A stretch of 64,000 bases of DNA, taken from NCBI GenBank assembly GCA_016700115.1, contig CP064999.1:2542001-2606000 (forward strand), in the 5' to 3' direction. Made by a program: the position numbers and the translations under genes. This DNA comes from Sphingobacteriales bacterium. GTDB taxonomy: Bacteria; Bacteroidota; Bacteroidia; Chitinophagales; UBA2359. Shown in pieces: positions 8,762 through 19,000 of the stretch (position 1 is the first letter of the stretch; every line of letters starts with the position of its first letter). Below the pieces are notes generated by a model. It saw only the letters and a list, made by a program, of their open reading frames with translations, ran no database searches and had not been told where the DNA came from.

Positions 8762-9517
8762 GTGAAGTCCAAAATATTAGGGTTATTTATAGCAGTATTA
8801 GTGCCTGTTGCTTTTTATTTGTTTTTTGACCATTTTGACTATTTTCAGGCACAGCGGCGAAAAAATCTACCGGAGCTGCCAAGGTATGGCGCTTTGGAAG
8901 CCGATAATAATCAGACAAACAGAGTTGTCGCTGATAATACAAGCTGGCATACAATTCCTGCATTTGAATTTCAGGCACATACCGGTGAAATGGTAAATCA
9001 AAGTACCATTCACAATAAAATTGTAGTGGCTGATTTTTTCTTTACAAAATGTCTGGGTATCTGCCCCAAAATGTCCTCGCAACTTCAGCGCGTTCAAAAA
9101 GAATTTATAGATGATGACAGCATTCTCCTATTATCTCATACTGTTGACCCGGAACGTGATTCAGTCGAAACTCTGGCCGAATATGCAGGTCTATATGAAG
9201 CCGACCCAACTAAATGGTTGTTCCTGACCGGATCTAAAACTGACTTATACCATATAGCCCGAAAGGGGTATTTTGTTACTGCAACAGAAGGGGACGGGAG
9301 TTCCGAGGATTTTATTCACACCGAAAAGTTTGTTTTGTTGGATAAATCGGGTGTTATCAGAGGATATTACGATGGAACTGATAGCCTTGAGGTCAACAAA
9401 CTGATGACCGATATTAAGATTTTACAGTTGGATTATCCTTCGAATAAAAAGGAAATGGTGCTTGACAGACAGCGCAGCGCAGCAGAAGCCGAAAGCAGGA
9501 AACAGAATAGCAAATAA
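8762..9517 (+). CDS. SCO1/SenC copper chaperone for oxidase assembly
   Basis: A thioredoxin-fold SCO protein with an N-terminal membrane anchor (residues 1-20). The copper ligands are present: Cys97 and Cys101 in KCLGICPKM, and His186 in DFIHTEKF. SCO proteins deliver copper to the CuA site of subunit II, which is encoded upstream. The start is GTG at 8762. No ATG gives a full signal anchor, which supports the unusual start. The last 25 residues are charged and probably disordered. The gene follows the terminator after coxD but sits in the same direction as the oxidase genes. Confidence 0.92.
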   Translation: MKSKILGLFIAVLVPVAFYLFFDHFDYFQAQRRKNLPELPRYGALEADNNQTNRVVADNTSWHTIPAFEFQAHTGEMVNQSTIHNKIVVADFFFTKCLGICPKMSSQLQRVQKEFIDDDSILLLSHTVDPERDSVETLAEYAGLYEADPTKWLFLTGSKTDLYHIARKGYFVTATEGDGSSEDFIHTEKFVLLDKSGVIRGYYDGTDSLEVNKLMTDIKILQLDYPSNKKEMVLDRQRSAAEAESRKQNSK

Positions 9518-9565
9518 ATTTATAGCATCATTCATTTAAGATAAATCTTCAAACAAATTCAGTTT

Positions 9566-10108
9566 ATGGGCATTCAGGTAAACCCCGGTAGTGAAAAATA
9601 TTGGGTGAAAGGGATTGTAATTATTTCTGTACTTGTTCCAATTCTTGTTGCCATTCTTTTCAGATTGCCACAGATAGATATTCAATTGCCGTTCGATGTT
9701 ATGGTCTTGCCAAAACTTCATGCAATTATCAATGCAACTGTAACACTTTTACTCTTAACCAGTTTTTATTTTATTAAAAGAAAAAAAGTAACACAACATA
9801 AAATCTGCAACATAACCGCATTAGTACTATCTGCTTTATTTTTGGTCTCGTATGTTACCTATCATGCCATGACCGAATCGACAAAATTTGGGGGAGAGGG
9901 AATTGTGAAGTATATTTACTATTTTATACTACTGACTCATATCGTATTGGCTGCCCTAATTTTACCGCTCATCTTATTTACTTTTTTAAGAGCTTTTTCA
10001 GGCAATTTTGACCGGCATCGCCGGCTTGCCCGATGGACAATGCCACTATGGTTGTATGTTTCAGTTACAGGTGTACTTGTATATTTGATGATTTCACCAT
10101 ACTATTAA
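9566..10108 (+). CDS. DUF420 membrane protein, oxidase-associated
   Basis: A 180-residue protein with five hydrophobic helices and the DUF420 pattern: LPKLHAIINATVTLLLL, the conserved VSYVTYHAMTE, then HIVLAALILPLI and RRLARWTMPLWLYVSVTGVLVY. Conserved His residues (LHA, YHA, THI) sit within helices. DUF420 genes are regularly found beside SCO and caa3-type oxidase genes, as in CtaM/YozB-like proteins needed for oxidase maturation. That role is inferred from context here. It lies 48 bases after the SCO gene. Confidence 0.88.
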   Translation: MGIQVNPGSEKYWVKGIVIISVLVPILVAILFRLPQIDIQLPFDVMVLPKLHAIINATVTLLLLTSFYFIKRKKVTQHKICNITALVLSALFLVSYVTYHAMTESTKFGGEGIVKYIYYFILLTHIVLAALILPLILFTFLRAFSGNFDRHRRLARWTMPLWLYVSVTGVLVYLMISPYY

Positions 10109-10119
10109 AATCTAAAACA

Positions 10120-10467
10120 ATGCAAGAAAAACTTCCCGTAATAACTATTGCTGAAGTACAACAATTGGTAGATGACTGGATAAGGACGGTAGGGGTTCGT
10201 TATTATAACGAATTGACAAACATGGCAATTTTAACCGAGGAAGTAGGAGAGGTGGCCAGAATAATAGCTCGTCAGTATGGAGAACAATCGTTTAAAGAAA
10301 GTGAACATACTGCTGATTTAGGGGACGAATTAGCCGATGTATTCTTTGTTTTAGTTTGTATAGCCAATCAAACCGGAGTCAATCTGACCGAAGTTTTGCT
10401 GAAAAACTTAGAGAAAAAAACTAAACGGGATGCGTTAAGACATGCCAACAACCAAAAACTTCAATGA
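10120..10467 (+). CDS. MazG-type nucleotide pyrophosphohydrolase
   Basis: A 115-residue all-helical MazG-like protein that should hydrolyse nucleoside triphosphates to monophosphates and pyrophosphate. The metal-binding pattern is clear: EEVGEVARIIARQYGE (EExxE) and LGDELADVFFVLV (ExxD). The frame is open further upstream, but that region overlaps the DUF420 gene in another frame and encodes nothing MazG-like. The ATG at 10120, twelve bases after the DUF420 stop, gives the normal family N-terminus. It probably shares the preceding transcript. Confidence 0.88.
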   Translation: MQEKLPVITIAEVQQLVDDWIRTVGVRYYNELTNMAILTEEVGEVARIIARQYGEQSFKESEHTADLGDELADVFFVLVCIANQTGVNLTEVLLKNLEKKTKRDALRHANNQKLQ

Positions 10468-10543
10468 ATAATTGGGTTAATCACTTTTATTGGTTGTTTA
10501 AAAATCTAAATTACTTAACTTGCAGTAAGATAAACATAATACC

Positions 10544-11116
10544 ATGGATTTAACCGCACAAAAAGTTATTACAAACCATGTTTCATGGTCGGTTGCAGCA
10601 GGTTTATTGCCGGTTCCAATACTCGATTTCGGATTGGTTACAGCTTTGCAATTAGAAATGATTAAAAGCCTTTGCGAGGTTTATGGTATCCCATTTAACC
10701 AATCTTTAGCTAAATCAAGGGTGATTGCTGTGATTGGCGGGATGACCCCAAGAGTAATGAGCAGCATTATAAAAGTTATTCCAATAATTGGCTCAGTAAC
10801 AGGTGCTATTTCAATGCCATTGCTCTCCGGTGCCAGCACTTATGCGGTGGGACAGGTTTTGGCGAAACATTTTCAGGAAGGTGGAACGCTTGAAAACTTT
10901 GAAATGTCAAAATTTAACGACTTGTTTATCCAAATGAAAACTGAAGGTAAAGAACTTGCACAATCCTTTGCTGATCAATTTAAAAATTTGGCCGATGCCG
11001 GTTCATTCAGAGATATTGAAAAGTTGAAACAGCAAGGGGTTATAACTCCCGAAGAATATGAACGAATAAAAAAACGGATGTTTGACCGGGTAAAAATTAC
11101 CTTGAAAATTGATTAA
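10544..11116 (+). CDS. DUF697-type membrane-associated protein with C-terminal SHOCT-like segment
   Basis: This 190-residue protein begins with an amphipathic Ala/Gly-rich region (SWSVAAGLLPVPILDFGLVTALQLEMIKSL split across residues 14-43) that matches the DUF697 pattern of proteins often tied to YcjF/Era-like GTPases. The middle holds small hydrophobic segments (GGMTPR, IIGSVTGAISMPLLSG). The last 30 residues (KLKQQGVITPEEYERIKKRMF) resemble a SHOCT module. No GTPase gene is adjacent, and the function is unknown. A strong terminator begins at its stop codon. Confidence 0.75.
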   Translation: MDLTAQKVITNHVSWSVAAGLLPVPILDFGLVTALQLEMIKSLCEVYGIPFNQSLAKSRVIAVIGGMTPRVMSSIIKVIPIIGSVTGAISMPLLSGASTYAVGQVLAKHFQEGGTLENFEMSKFNDLFIQMKTEGKELAQSFADQFKNLADAGSFRDIEKLKQQGVITPEEYERIKKRMFDRVKITLKID

Positions 11117-11149
11117 AAAAGGGGCTGTTTAAATACAGCCCCTTTTTTG
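11115..11149. terminator. Bidirectional rho-independent terminator
   Basis: The stem GGGGCTGT/ACAGCCCC encloses an 8-base loop, with an A-run on the left and a T-run on the right. It can end both the DUF697 gene (+) and the iscA-type gene (-) that converge on it. Confidence 0.9.
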
Positions 11150-11190
11150 ATGGATTAAATACCGACAAAACTATCTGAAATCGAATATAC

Positions 11191-11553
11191 TCAAGCAGAA
11201 AAAGAAGTACCACAACCACAGGTTGATGAAGCATTAGGGTTATTAAAAATAAACCCTCTATTGTTCAGATCATTCATATAATCTATTTCCATTCCCAATA
11301 AATACATGCCTTGTGCCCGGTTCATAAAAATCCGGACACCGTTCATGTCAAATTCTTCATCGCCATCTTTTTTGACATCAAAGCCAAGAATATAGGTTAG
11401 CCCGGAGCATCCGCCACCATTTACCCCTACACGAAGCCCGTGGTCTTGAGGAATTTCTTTTTCATAAATTAAGGCTTTTATTTCATTGATAGCACTTTGA
11501 GTAAAGCTGATAGGTGAAATATCTGTTACCGGATTGATGTTTTGAACTGACAT
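11191..11553 (-). CDS. A-type iron-sulfur carrier protein (IscA/ErpA/HesB family)
   Basis: A 120-residue A-type carrier that accepts or delivers Fe-S clusters. The three conserved cysteines are present: one in GGGCSGLTY and two in the C-terminal CGCGTSFSA. The length and the GFIFNNPNASSTCGCG ending are typical. It is a single-gene unit converging on the shared terminator at 11115-11149. A near-consensus -7 box (TATCTTTA on the minus strand, about 11584-11591) lies upstream. Confidence 0.93.
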   Translation of the reverse strand: MSVQNINPVTDISPISFTQSAINEIKALIYEKEIPQDHGLRVGVNGGGCSGLTYILGFDVKKDGDEEFDMNGVRIFMNRAQGMYLLGMEIDYMNDLNNRGFIFNNPNASSTCGCGTSFSA

Positions 11554-13090
11554 GGAGTATGTTTTTTAAGTCTCTATAGATTTGTAAAGATAAAAAAATT
11601 ATAGCAAAGGCCGATTAACCATAAAAGTTTTTGAGTTAAGTATCGGTTTGCACTATACAACATTTTTAAGTTTTGCAAAGTTCATGGAATAATTTTCAAA
11701 AAGTGGGTTAAAGAAACATACTTATTTACGGATGATACTTAAAGATTATGTTCACACAGATTCAATAATATGGATTGTTTGAGGCTGGAAGTGAGTACAA
11801 TTTACCATTTTTACCCAGTTCCTTTGTAAAAAAGTATGTCGGCTGCCGCCGTCGTTTGCCTGTGAGATTTGTCAAACCTCATCGTTTTGCCAAAACTACG
11901 TGGTTTTAAACACACTACCCCATAAATATAAAAACCCGTCTGCAAATGTGCAAACTAAACGGTTTTGCCCGATGTTATCCGGGTTTGTAGAACCACATAA
12001 CTATGAGGATGTTAAAGCTCACTTCGAATTCCTGAATTGTCCCTAAATCACCGGTCACCTCAAGCATCATGAAGGGGGGGTAAGATTTTGTTTATTGCAA
12101 GGTTCAGGGTGTTTCAAGCAGGGTTAGGTTAAACAAGGATGGCATTTCCCCGTTCATGGGGTAGGGGAGTTAGTGTATCAGGAGGTAATATACCTACCCG
12201 ACAGTGGCAACCAATTGCAACACGGTTTAGTAGGAAAAACAACTTTTTAAGCCTCTGCAAAGCCTCCATACCCCCCTGCATTACATCTAAGCCCCTCTGC
12301 AATAACTCAATGTACCCCTGCATTGCGTCAATGTACCTCTGCAATATCTCAATGAACCCTTGCAATAGAATTATGTGCCTCTGCAAAAACCCAATGTACC
12401 CTTGCAATGATTCATTGTACCCCTGAAATGCCTCATTGTACCCCTGCATAGGACTAATGCACCCCTGCTTTAAAATAAGGTACCTCTGCAATGACTTAAT
12501 CCACACCTGCAATGACCTAATGCACCCCTGCAACAGGTTAATACGCACTTGAAAATTCTTCGAAAATTCGTGTTATCTGGGGAAAAAAAATGGCACTACT
12601 GTAAAGACTTAGTGCCTATCCGAAACTAATTTCCAAAAGAATAGCATTGCTTTGGGGTTAAAGCTTATGTGCTATTTTTCAGATTTTTTCTTCCAATTAG
12701 TTTAGTTTTTCGTTTTTTTGAAAGTTTTACTTTGTTTAGTGTTTGTTAAACATTAAATTAAAATTGAGCTTTTTTTCACGGAACCGTTTGTGTTTTATGA
12801 ACCTGCTATACGAAAGGGCTACTAACGGGCTATATTACGTATATGTATTACCCCCCGTTTAATGTTTAAGTACATAGGTGGGACTGTAGTCAGATTTTAA
12901 ACCGGTTCACTTTAAAAAGCTAAAAAACTGCTGAAATTGTCCTGCTCTCCAGAAGTTATCAGGCTCATGCAAGAGGGGCAATTCGTTTGCTCTGTGGTTG
13001 GTTAAGACCTCCCTAAAAAAGTGGAATAATTATTGCTTAATGATTGCTTAGTTAAAGCATCGTCTTATCCCGAAAGCAATACAATAAGTA
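11554..13090. other. Long noncoding region upstream of the giant adhesin gene
   Basis: About 1.5 kb without a supportable gene. It holds the 21-bp-period array at 12256-12549. The flanks (11600-12240 and 12550-13090) are AT-rich and show no recognisable RNA gene or clear TAnnTTTG promoter for the adhesin gene. Open frames crossing the array arise because its period is a multiple of three. Confidence 0.7.
12256..12549. repeat. Degenerate tandem array, 14 units of exactly 21 bp (array A)
   Basis: Fourteen consecutive units begin at 12256, 12277, 12298 and so on with no length change. Most start TGCAAT or TGCATT and end TGTACCCC, TGTACCTC or a close variant. The middle six to eight bases vary freely. 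Units have diverged in sequence but never in length. The minus strand reads as seven-residue repeats of the type LQGYIE, which follows from 21 being seven codons. The array lies between divergent genes (iscA-type and adhesin). Confidence 0.9.
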
Positions 13091-16000
13091 ATGAAAAATA
13101 ATTCTGCTATGAGCAAAAGGTTAACCCTGACTGTTTATATATTGGCTTTAGCGCTGATAACCACTATTTGGAGCTACGCACAAATCAGCAATCCTTCAAC
13201 GTATGATTTGAGGTTCAACAATGGCCAAGGAGGGTGTGGGAGTAGCACCTATTGTATAGACATACAAATAAAAGCATCAACGGGAGCACCTGATTTTGCA
13301 TTAGGCTCACATACCATTTGGTTTAATTACAACAAATCGGTGGTCAATACCCCTGCTTACAGTGCTTTGAATTTCAATTCAGCAACCACTTGCAGCATAG
13401 CCGGAGTTGTTAATTATAACCCTTATCTGAGCACTTCCTTTAATTTTTCAGAAACAGGTTCGGAAGGAGAAGCAAATTTCACAACCTTGTTAAACTCCTT
13501 TACCGCAGGTTTTGAATGTCCGGTGGTTAGTGCTGCAAATTGGGTAACTATGGGGACGGTTTGTTTTAATGTGGTCAATGCATCAGGTAATCCTAACCTC
13601 TATTTTAGCACAGAGTTTACCCTGATTAACATGAGTAATAATCAGCCTCAACATAATCAGGGTAACTTAGGCACACTTAACAGTCTTTCAGGTTCGGGAA
13701 GTGCCGGGAACCCAGGAACAGCGACTTTTAGCAATAATTATGTTTGTCAGGGCGAATCCATTAATTTTTCGGCAAATGGTTATTCGGCAAATTCCGGTTT
13801 TTATACGGGTTTAATGGTAACAAATAATGCGGCAGTAAATTCATCTGCCGGTTTTTTAGCTGCAACCAAATATCTTGCAACCGGCGTTCCAACTGCAAGT
13901 GCATCTAATACTCCGCCAAATGGAACCGGTTTTCCGGTAAATACGCCTTTGTATGTCTATTCATTTATCGGGTCGGGAAACGGCAGTATTTTACAGATAA
14001 ACCCATCCTGTTTTAGCATCAGTCCTCCGGCAGGACCTTTTGTTGTTTTACAAAACATCATCACTTCTCCGAGTAATTATGCTTGTTTGGGCGGAGGTAA
14101 TGCTGCTTTAAACATAGTCGCTGCAGGGGGAATGCCTGCATATAACAGCGGAACAGAAAAATTTAACATTAGCGTACAAAATGCAACATATAGCGGACCA
14201 AGTTTGGTCAGCAATAATCAGATAGTCAGCATAACAGTTACTAACGGATTGCCGTGGACTGTTACATTTACCGATAGTGACGGATGTCAGGGTGTGGCAA
14301 CCGGTACTTTTATTGAGGCCAATGTTTGTGGCGTTTGCAGCGCAAACGCTGGTTCGGTTACGGTCAGCAAACAATATGTATGTTGGAACGAAAGTATCTC
14401 AATTTCTGCATCGGGCTATAATTTTGGAAATCCCTCCACAGGCTATGTTGGTTTATTGGTTACACCGGATGCCTCATTTTCTGACCTGATGAATGATGAG
14501 AAATACGGCTTGTATGCAGGAGCAACAGCCTCACATATCAACAACGATATTGCAGAGATAAACCAAACCCTGTATGCCCATTCCTTTATAGGTGAGGGCA
14601 ATCCGTTTTCGTATAACCCAAGTTGTTTTGACCTGAGTGCCCCATCTTCCTCTTTTGTGTTGTTGGGTCCCATTTATTTGAATGGAAACAATCAGTTTAC
14701 CTATGTCTGTAATGCCAACCAAACTGCAACTATAGCATTAGCCCCTACCGGCGGTATGCCTGCATATAGCCCGGCCAATGAAAAATTTACTGTTACAGTT
14801 AGCGGAAGTGCTACATACAGCGGTCCTTCACAAATCAACAATGGACAATCGGTCAATATCATTATCGCGAATGGCGCATGGTCTGTTTCCTTTACAGATA
14901 GCAAGGGCTGTTCTTATGTGTTGAATAATACCTTTAACAGTGCGGTCTGTGGAACAGCATGCAGTGTAGATGCCGGAGTAGCTTCAAGATCTAAAAACTT
15001 TGTCTGTTGGGGAGATCAGATTTCATTCAGCGCAACCGGCTATACCCTTGGAGTTGCAAGTTCTTATGTGGGACTGGCTGTTTCAACCAACGGCGGATTA
15101 ACCTCTTTGACAGGGGCTTCATTGTCCCATTTGTTTCTTGGACCTAATACGGTTTTTACCAACAATCAGTTAAATTCACTAAATCAACCTTTATATCTGT
15201 ATTCGTTCATTGGTGAGGGTGCTCCTTTGGGCAGTTTTAATCCCAATTGTACAGATTTGAGTAGTCCGACTGCTTCGTTTGTGTTGTTACATCAGGTTGT
15301 AGCTAATAAATCTGCCTATGTTTGTGCAGGTGGTGGTGCTACGGCTCAAGTAGGGGTAGCAGCATCCGGAGGAATGCCTTTGTATCAGGCAGGTCAGCTT
15401 TTTACTGTCAGTGTCAATAATGCAACTTATACAGGGCCAACTACTGTAACTAATGGCACTTCGATTACAATTACAGTCAATAATGGCGCATTGTGGAGCG
15501 TAACATTTACCGATTCACAAGGTTGCAGTGCTACCATCAGCGATACTTTTAATGCAGCCACCGTCTGTCCGACTTGTACCGCACAGGCAGGAAGCGATCA
15601 AACTATATGTGAAACCTCCACCACCCTTGCGGCAGTTTCGGCTCCGGTGGGCGGTTCGGGTGTTTGGTCGGTGGTTCCTGGTGCCGGAACCGGAACATTT
15701 GCCAACAGCAGTAATCCTGCTACAACAGTAAGCGGGTTGTCATTAGGGCTGAACAAATTGGTGTGGTCTGTTACGCAACCGGCCTGCCCGATTGTTCGGG
15801 ATACCGTACATATAACCGTTTTGTCCGGAGCAGCTTGTGGCTGTTGTCAGGATTTTAGTGCGCTTGTTTCAACAGAAAATGCCGGTTGCGGGCTTTCAAA
15901 TGGAAGTATTTCAGTAGAAGTAAGTGGTGGTGCCGGCAATTATTCAGGTTCAATAATAAATGCCATAACCGGCACGGCAGTTGCTAATCCTCAAACACTT

Positions 16001-19000
16001 CCTTCAGGTATTTATCAGATAACCATAACAGATACAGGTTGTGGTTGTTCCCCCATTACACAAATCGTTCAGGTTTACGAAGATGAACCCGACTATGGGG
16101 TACAGACTTCGGTAATTCACGTTAACGACTGCGAAGACATCAACTCAGGCCAGATCTGTTTTAATTTTGCAGGTGGCGGTACTCCTCCCTACTCGGTCAG
16201 CTTAAACGGGGAAACTTATGGTTCTTACAATACAGGCTCTCATTGCATTCAAAATCTTTCTCCCGGCAACTATGATATCTTGATCAGCGATGCCAACGAC
16301 TGTTCAAAAACCTTAGCGCCTGTTACGATAATGCAAACTGCAACCTGCGATGATTGTTCCGATACTGATATGTTAGTTCAAAGCACAGTATTACCGACAA
16401 GTTGCGAAATCGCAAACGGGCAAATCTGCCTGACTGTGTCCGGTGGTGCCCCGCCTTACACTTTGAGTGGCGGAACAGTTCTGAACGAAGGACAAGCATC
16501 CTGTTTGACCGGATTACAGGCCAGTATTTATAATTTTACAATCACCGACTCTAACGGATGTATTGCCAATCATTCGGCAACAGTTATGCAACCCGCAAGC
16601 GTAAATGTGGTCAGTACGGTGCAAAATGCCGGTTGTGGCTCTGCTAATGGAAGTTTTTGTTTGACAATTTCAGGCGGAACAGGTACTTATCAGGTCTATG
16701 CTACCGGATACGAATTTGGAACTTTTCTGAATAATCAGCAAAAATGTGCCGGAGATTTGCCTCCGGGATTGTATGTGCTGTCTATAACAGATGAAGGAAC
16801 CGGATGCAGTGTTACAGAAACTGTGGGCATCGGTCAGCAAAACAATAATATTCTTACAAACTTACAGGTAACACCGTCCACATGCTCTTCAAGCGGTGGA
16901 GTTTGTCTTACCTTTACCGGCGGAAACGCTCCTTATTCAGTTTCCGGAGTTGCAGCAATTACCGGAAGCTTTGGACAAGGTCAGGAGCGATGTTTTGGCG
17001 GAATAGCCCCCGGCACTTACAACTTTACCGTTACGGACAATAACGGATGCAGCAAAAACGGGGCGTTCAGCATCGTTATGGAAGCAAGTTCTGTCAATAT
17101 TACTGCAACAACCGGCAACGCCACTTGTCAATCTCCGGGTTCTGTCTGTATTACTGTCGGTGGAGGAACTCCTCCATACACCGCTTCAGGAGTGGCAGGT
17201 ATTAATTCAACGTTTACCAATGGCGTTCAACAGTGTTTCAATCTTTTAGGCAATACATATACACTTACATTGACGGACGCAAATGGATGTGTCGGTTCAA
17301 AAACGTTTACCATCAACCAAACTAACAATACTATCAACGTAAACCTGACTTCAACCTCAGCAGGATGTGCCGGTTTGGGAGGTGTTTGTGTCAGTTTCAA
17401 TGGAGGTACTGCCCCTTATACAATTACAGGGCTTACGATGCTGAATGGTAATTACAACCAAAATCAGCAACAATGTGTGAGTGGATTAGCCGCAGGCACC
17501 TACAATTTTACGGTAACTGATGCTCAGGGTTGTTCTAAACAACATAGCTTTAATATAACCGGTGCTTCTTCAGGTATATCGGTATCCGTTCAATCTGACA
17601 ATCCGGGTTGCACAAATTCTGACGGTGAGGTCTGTTTTACGATTTCCGGCGGAACACCGCCATTTCAGATTACCGGCAGCTCCGGCGCAAATTATGGAAC
17701 CGGATTTGGAAACGGACAACACTGTATTCAGGGCTTTTCGGAAGGTAATTACAGCTTTAACATCATTGACGGAATGGGCTGTTCGGTTACAGCCAATTCA
17801 ATTTTACAAATCACGGATGATTGCAACAATCCCAATGATTGTGAAACCGTTCTGTTTGACTGCAGCCCTGCCGGAACTGTCTTTAACTTATGCCCCGATT
17901 TCTGCCTGCTGACCGGAAGTTATGAAATAATTTTAGTCAATACGGGGGGTAATGGTACGGCAACAATAACCAACTCGGGCACCTGTATGAGCTATCAACC
18001 TCAAACCGGATTTGCCGGTCTGAATACGATTTACCTGATTGCCTGCTCTTCGCCCACAGTTTGCGAAACAATAGCTTTAAAACTGACCGTCGGTGCTTGC
18101 GGGCAGGCTCCTACTGCGGTGGCAGATGCTTTTGCTGTGAATCAAGGAACAACCACATGTTTAAACGTTTTAGCCAACGATTATGATGTGGATGGCAGTT
18201 CATTTAGTGTAGGTACGTTCACACCGCCTTTGCATGGTACAGTTTCGCTTAACTCGAGCACAGGAGAACTGTGTTACCAATCAGATTCGGGTTATTCAGG
18301 ATCCGATTCTTTTACATATACTGCCTGTGATGCAACGGGTTGCAATACTGCTACCGTTTTTCTTACCGTTGAATCAGGCGGGGGAAGTACAACCGTTTGC
18401 ACCAACCCTGCAAATTCAGGTACTATCTGTACTCAGCCGGTTACACCTGTAAGCATCTGTGTCTCATTTTGCAACCTCAATGCTTCGGCAGCTATTACAG
18501 AAGTAAACAGCACATTTGACAGTGGATTGTCTATACAAGCCTACAACTGCATACAATATACTCCCTTACCGGGTCAGACCGGAGGCAATACAATTACCAT
18601 TAAGGCTTGTGACAATACCGGTAATTGTGAATTGATTTATATGTCTGTTCAGGTGGATGCTGAATGTGGAAATCAAACCTGCAGCAATCCGGAAAACTTG
18701 TGCACAACTCCGATGACACCCATTGAGTTTTGTGTGGAGTTTTGTAATATCAGTGGAAATACTACCATTCAGGAGATTAACACGACTTATAACTGTGGCA
18801 TCTTAATTACCTCAGACAACTGTATCCTTTATACCCCGTTGCCCGGTTTTATGGGGACTGAAATGATGGAATTGGTGGGATGTAACAGCACCGGACAATG
18901 TGAAACCATTGTGATTCCGATATTGGTGGCGGAAACCTGTGAAGTAGATCCGGAACCTTGTATAAACCCGGATAACCTGTGTACTACCTTTATAACGCCC

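Noticed and set aside
10033..10119. Longer N-terminus for the MazG-type protein
   Set aside because: It overlaps the DUF420 gene and adds non-MazG sequence. ATG 10120 gives the usual start.
12129..12548. Minus-strand 139-codon frame with LQGYIE-type heptad repeats
   Set aside because: It is the 21-bp array read in a multiple-of-three frame. There is no promoter or plausible start context, and the other two arrays show the period does not depend on coding.
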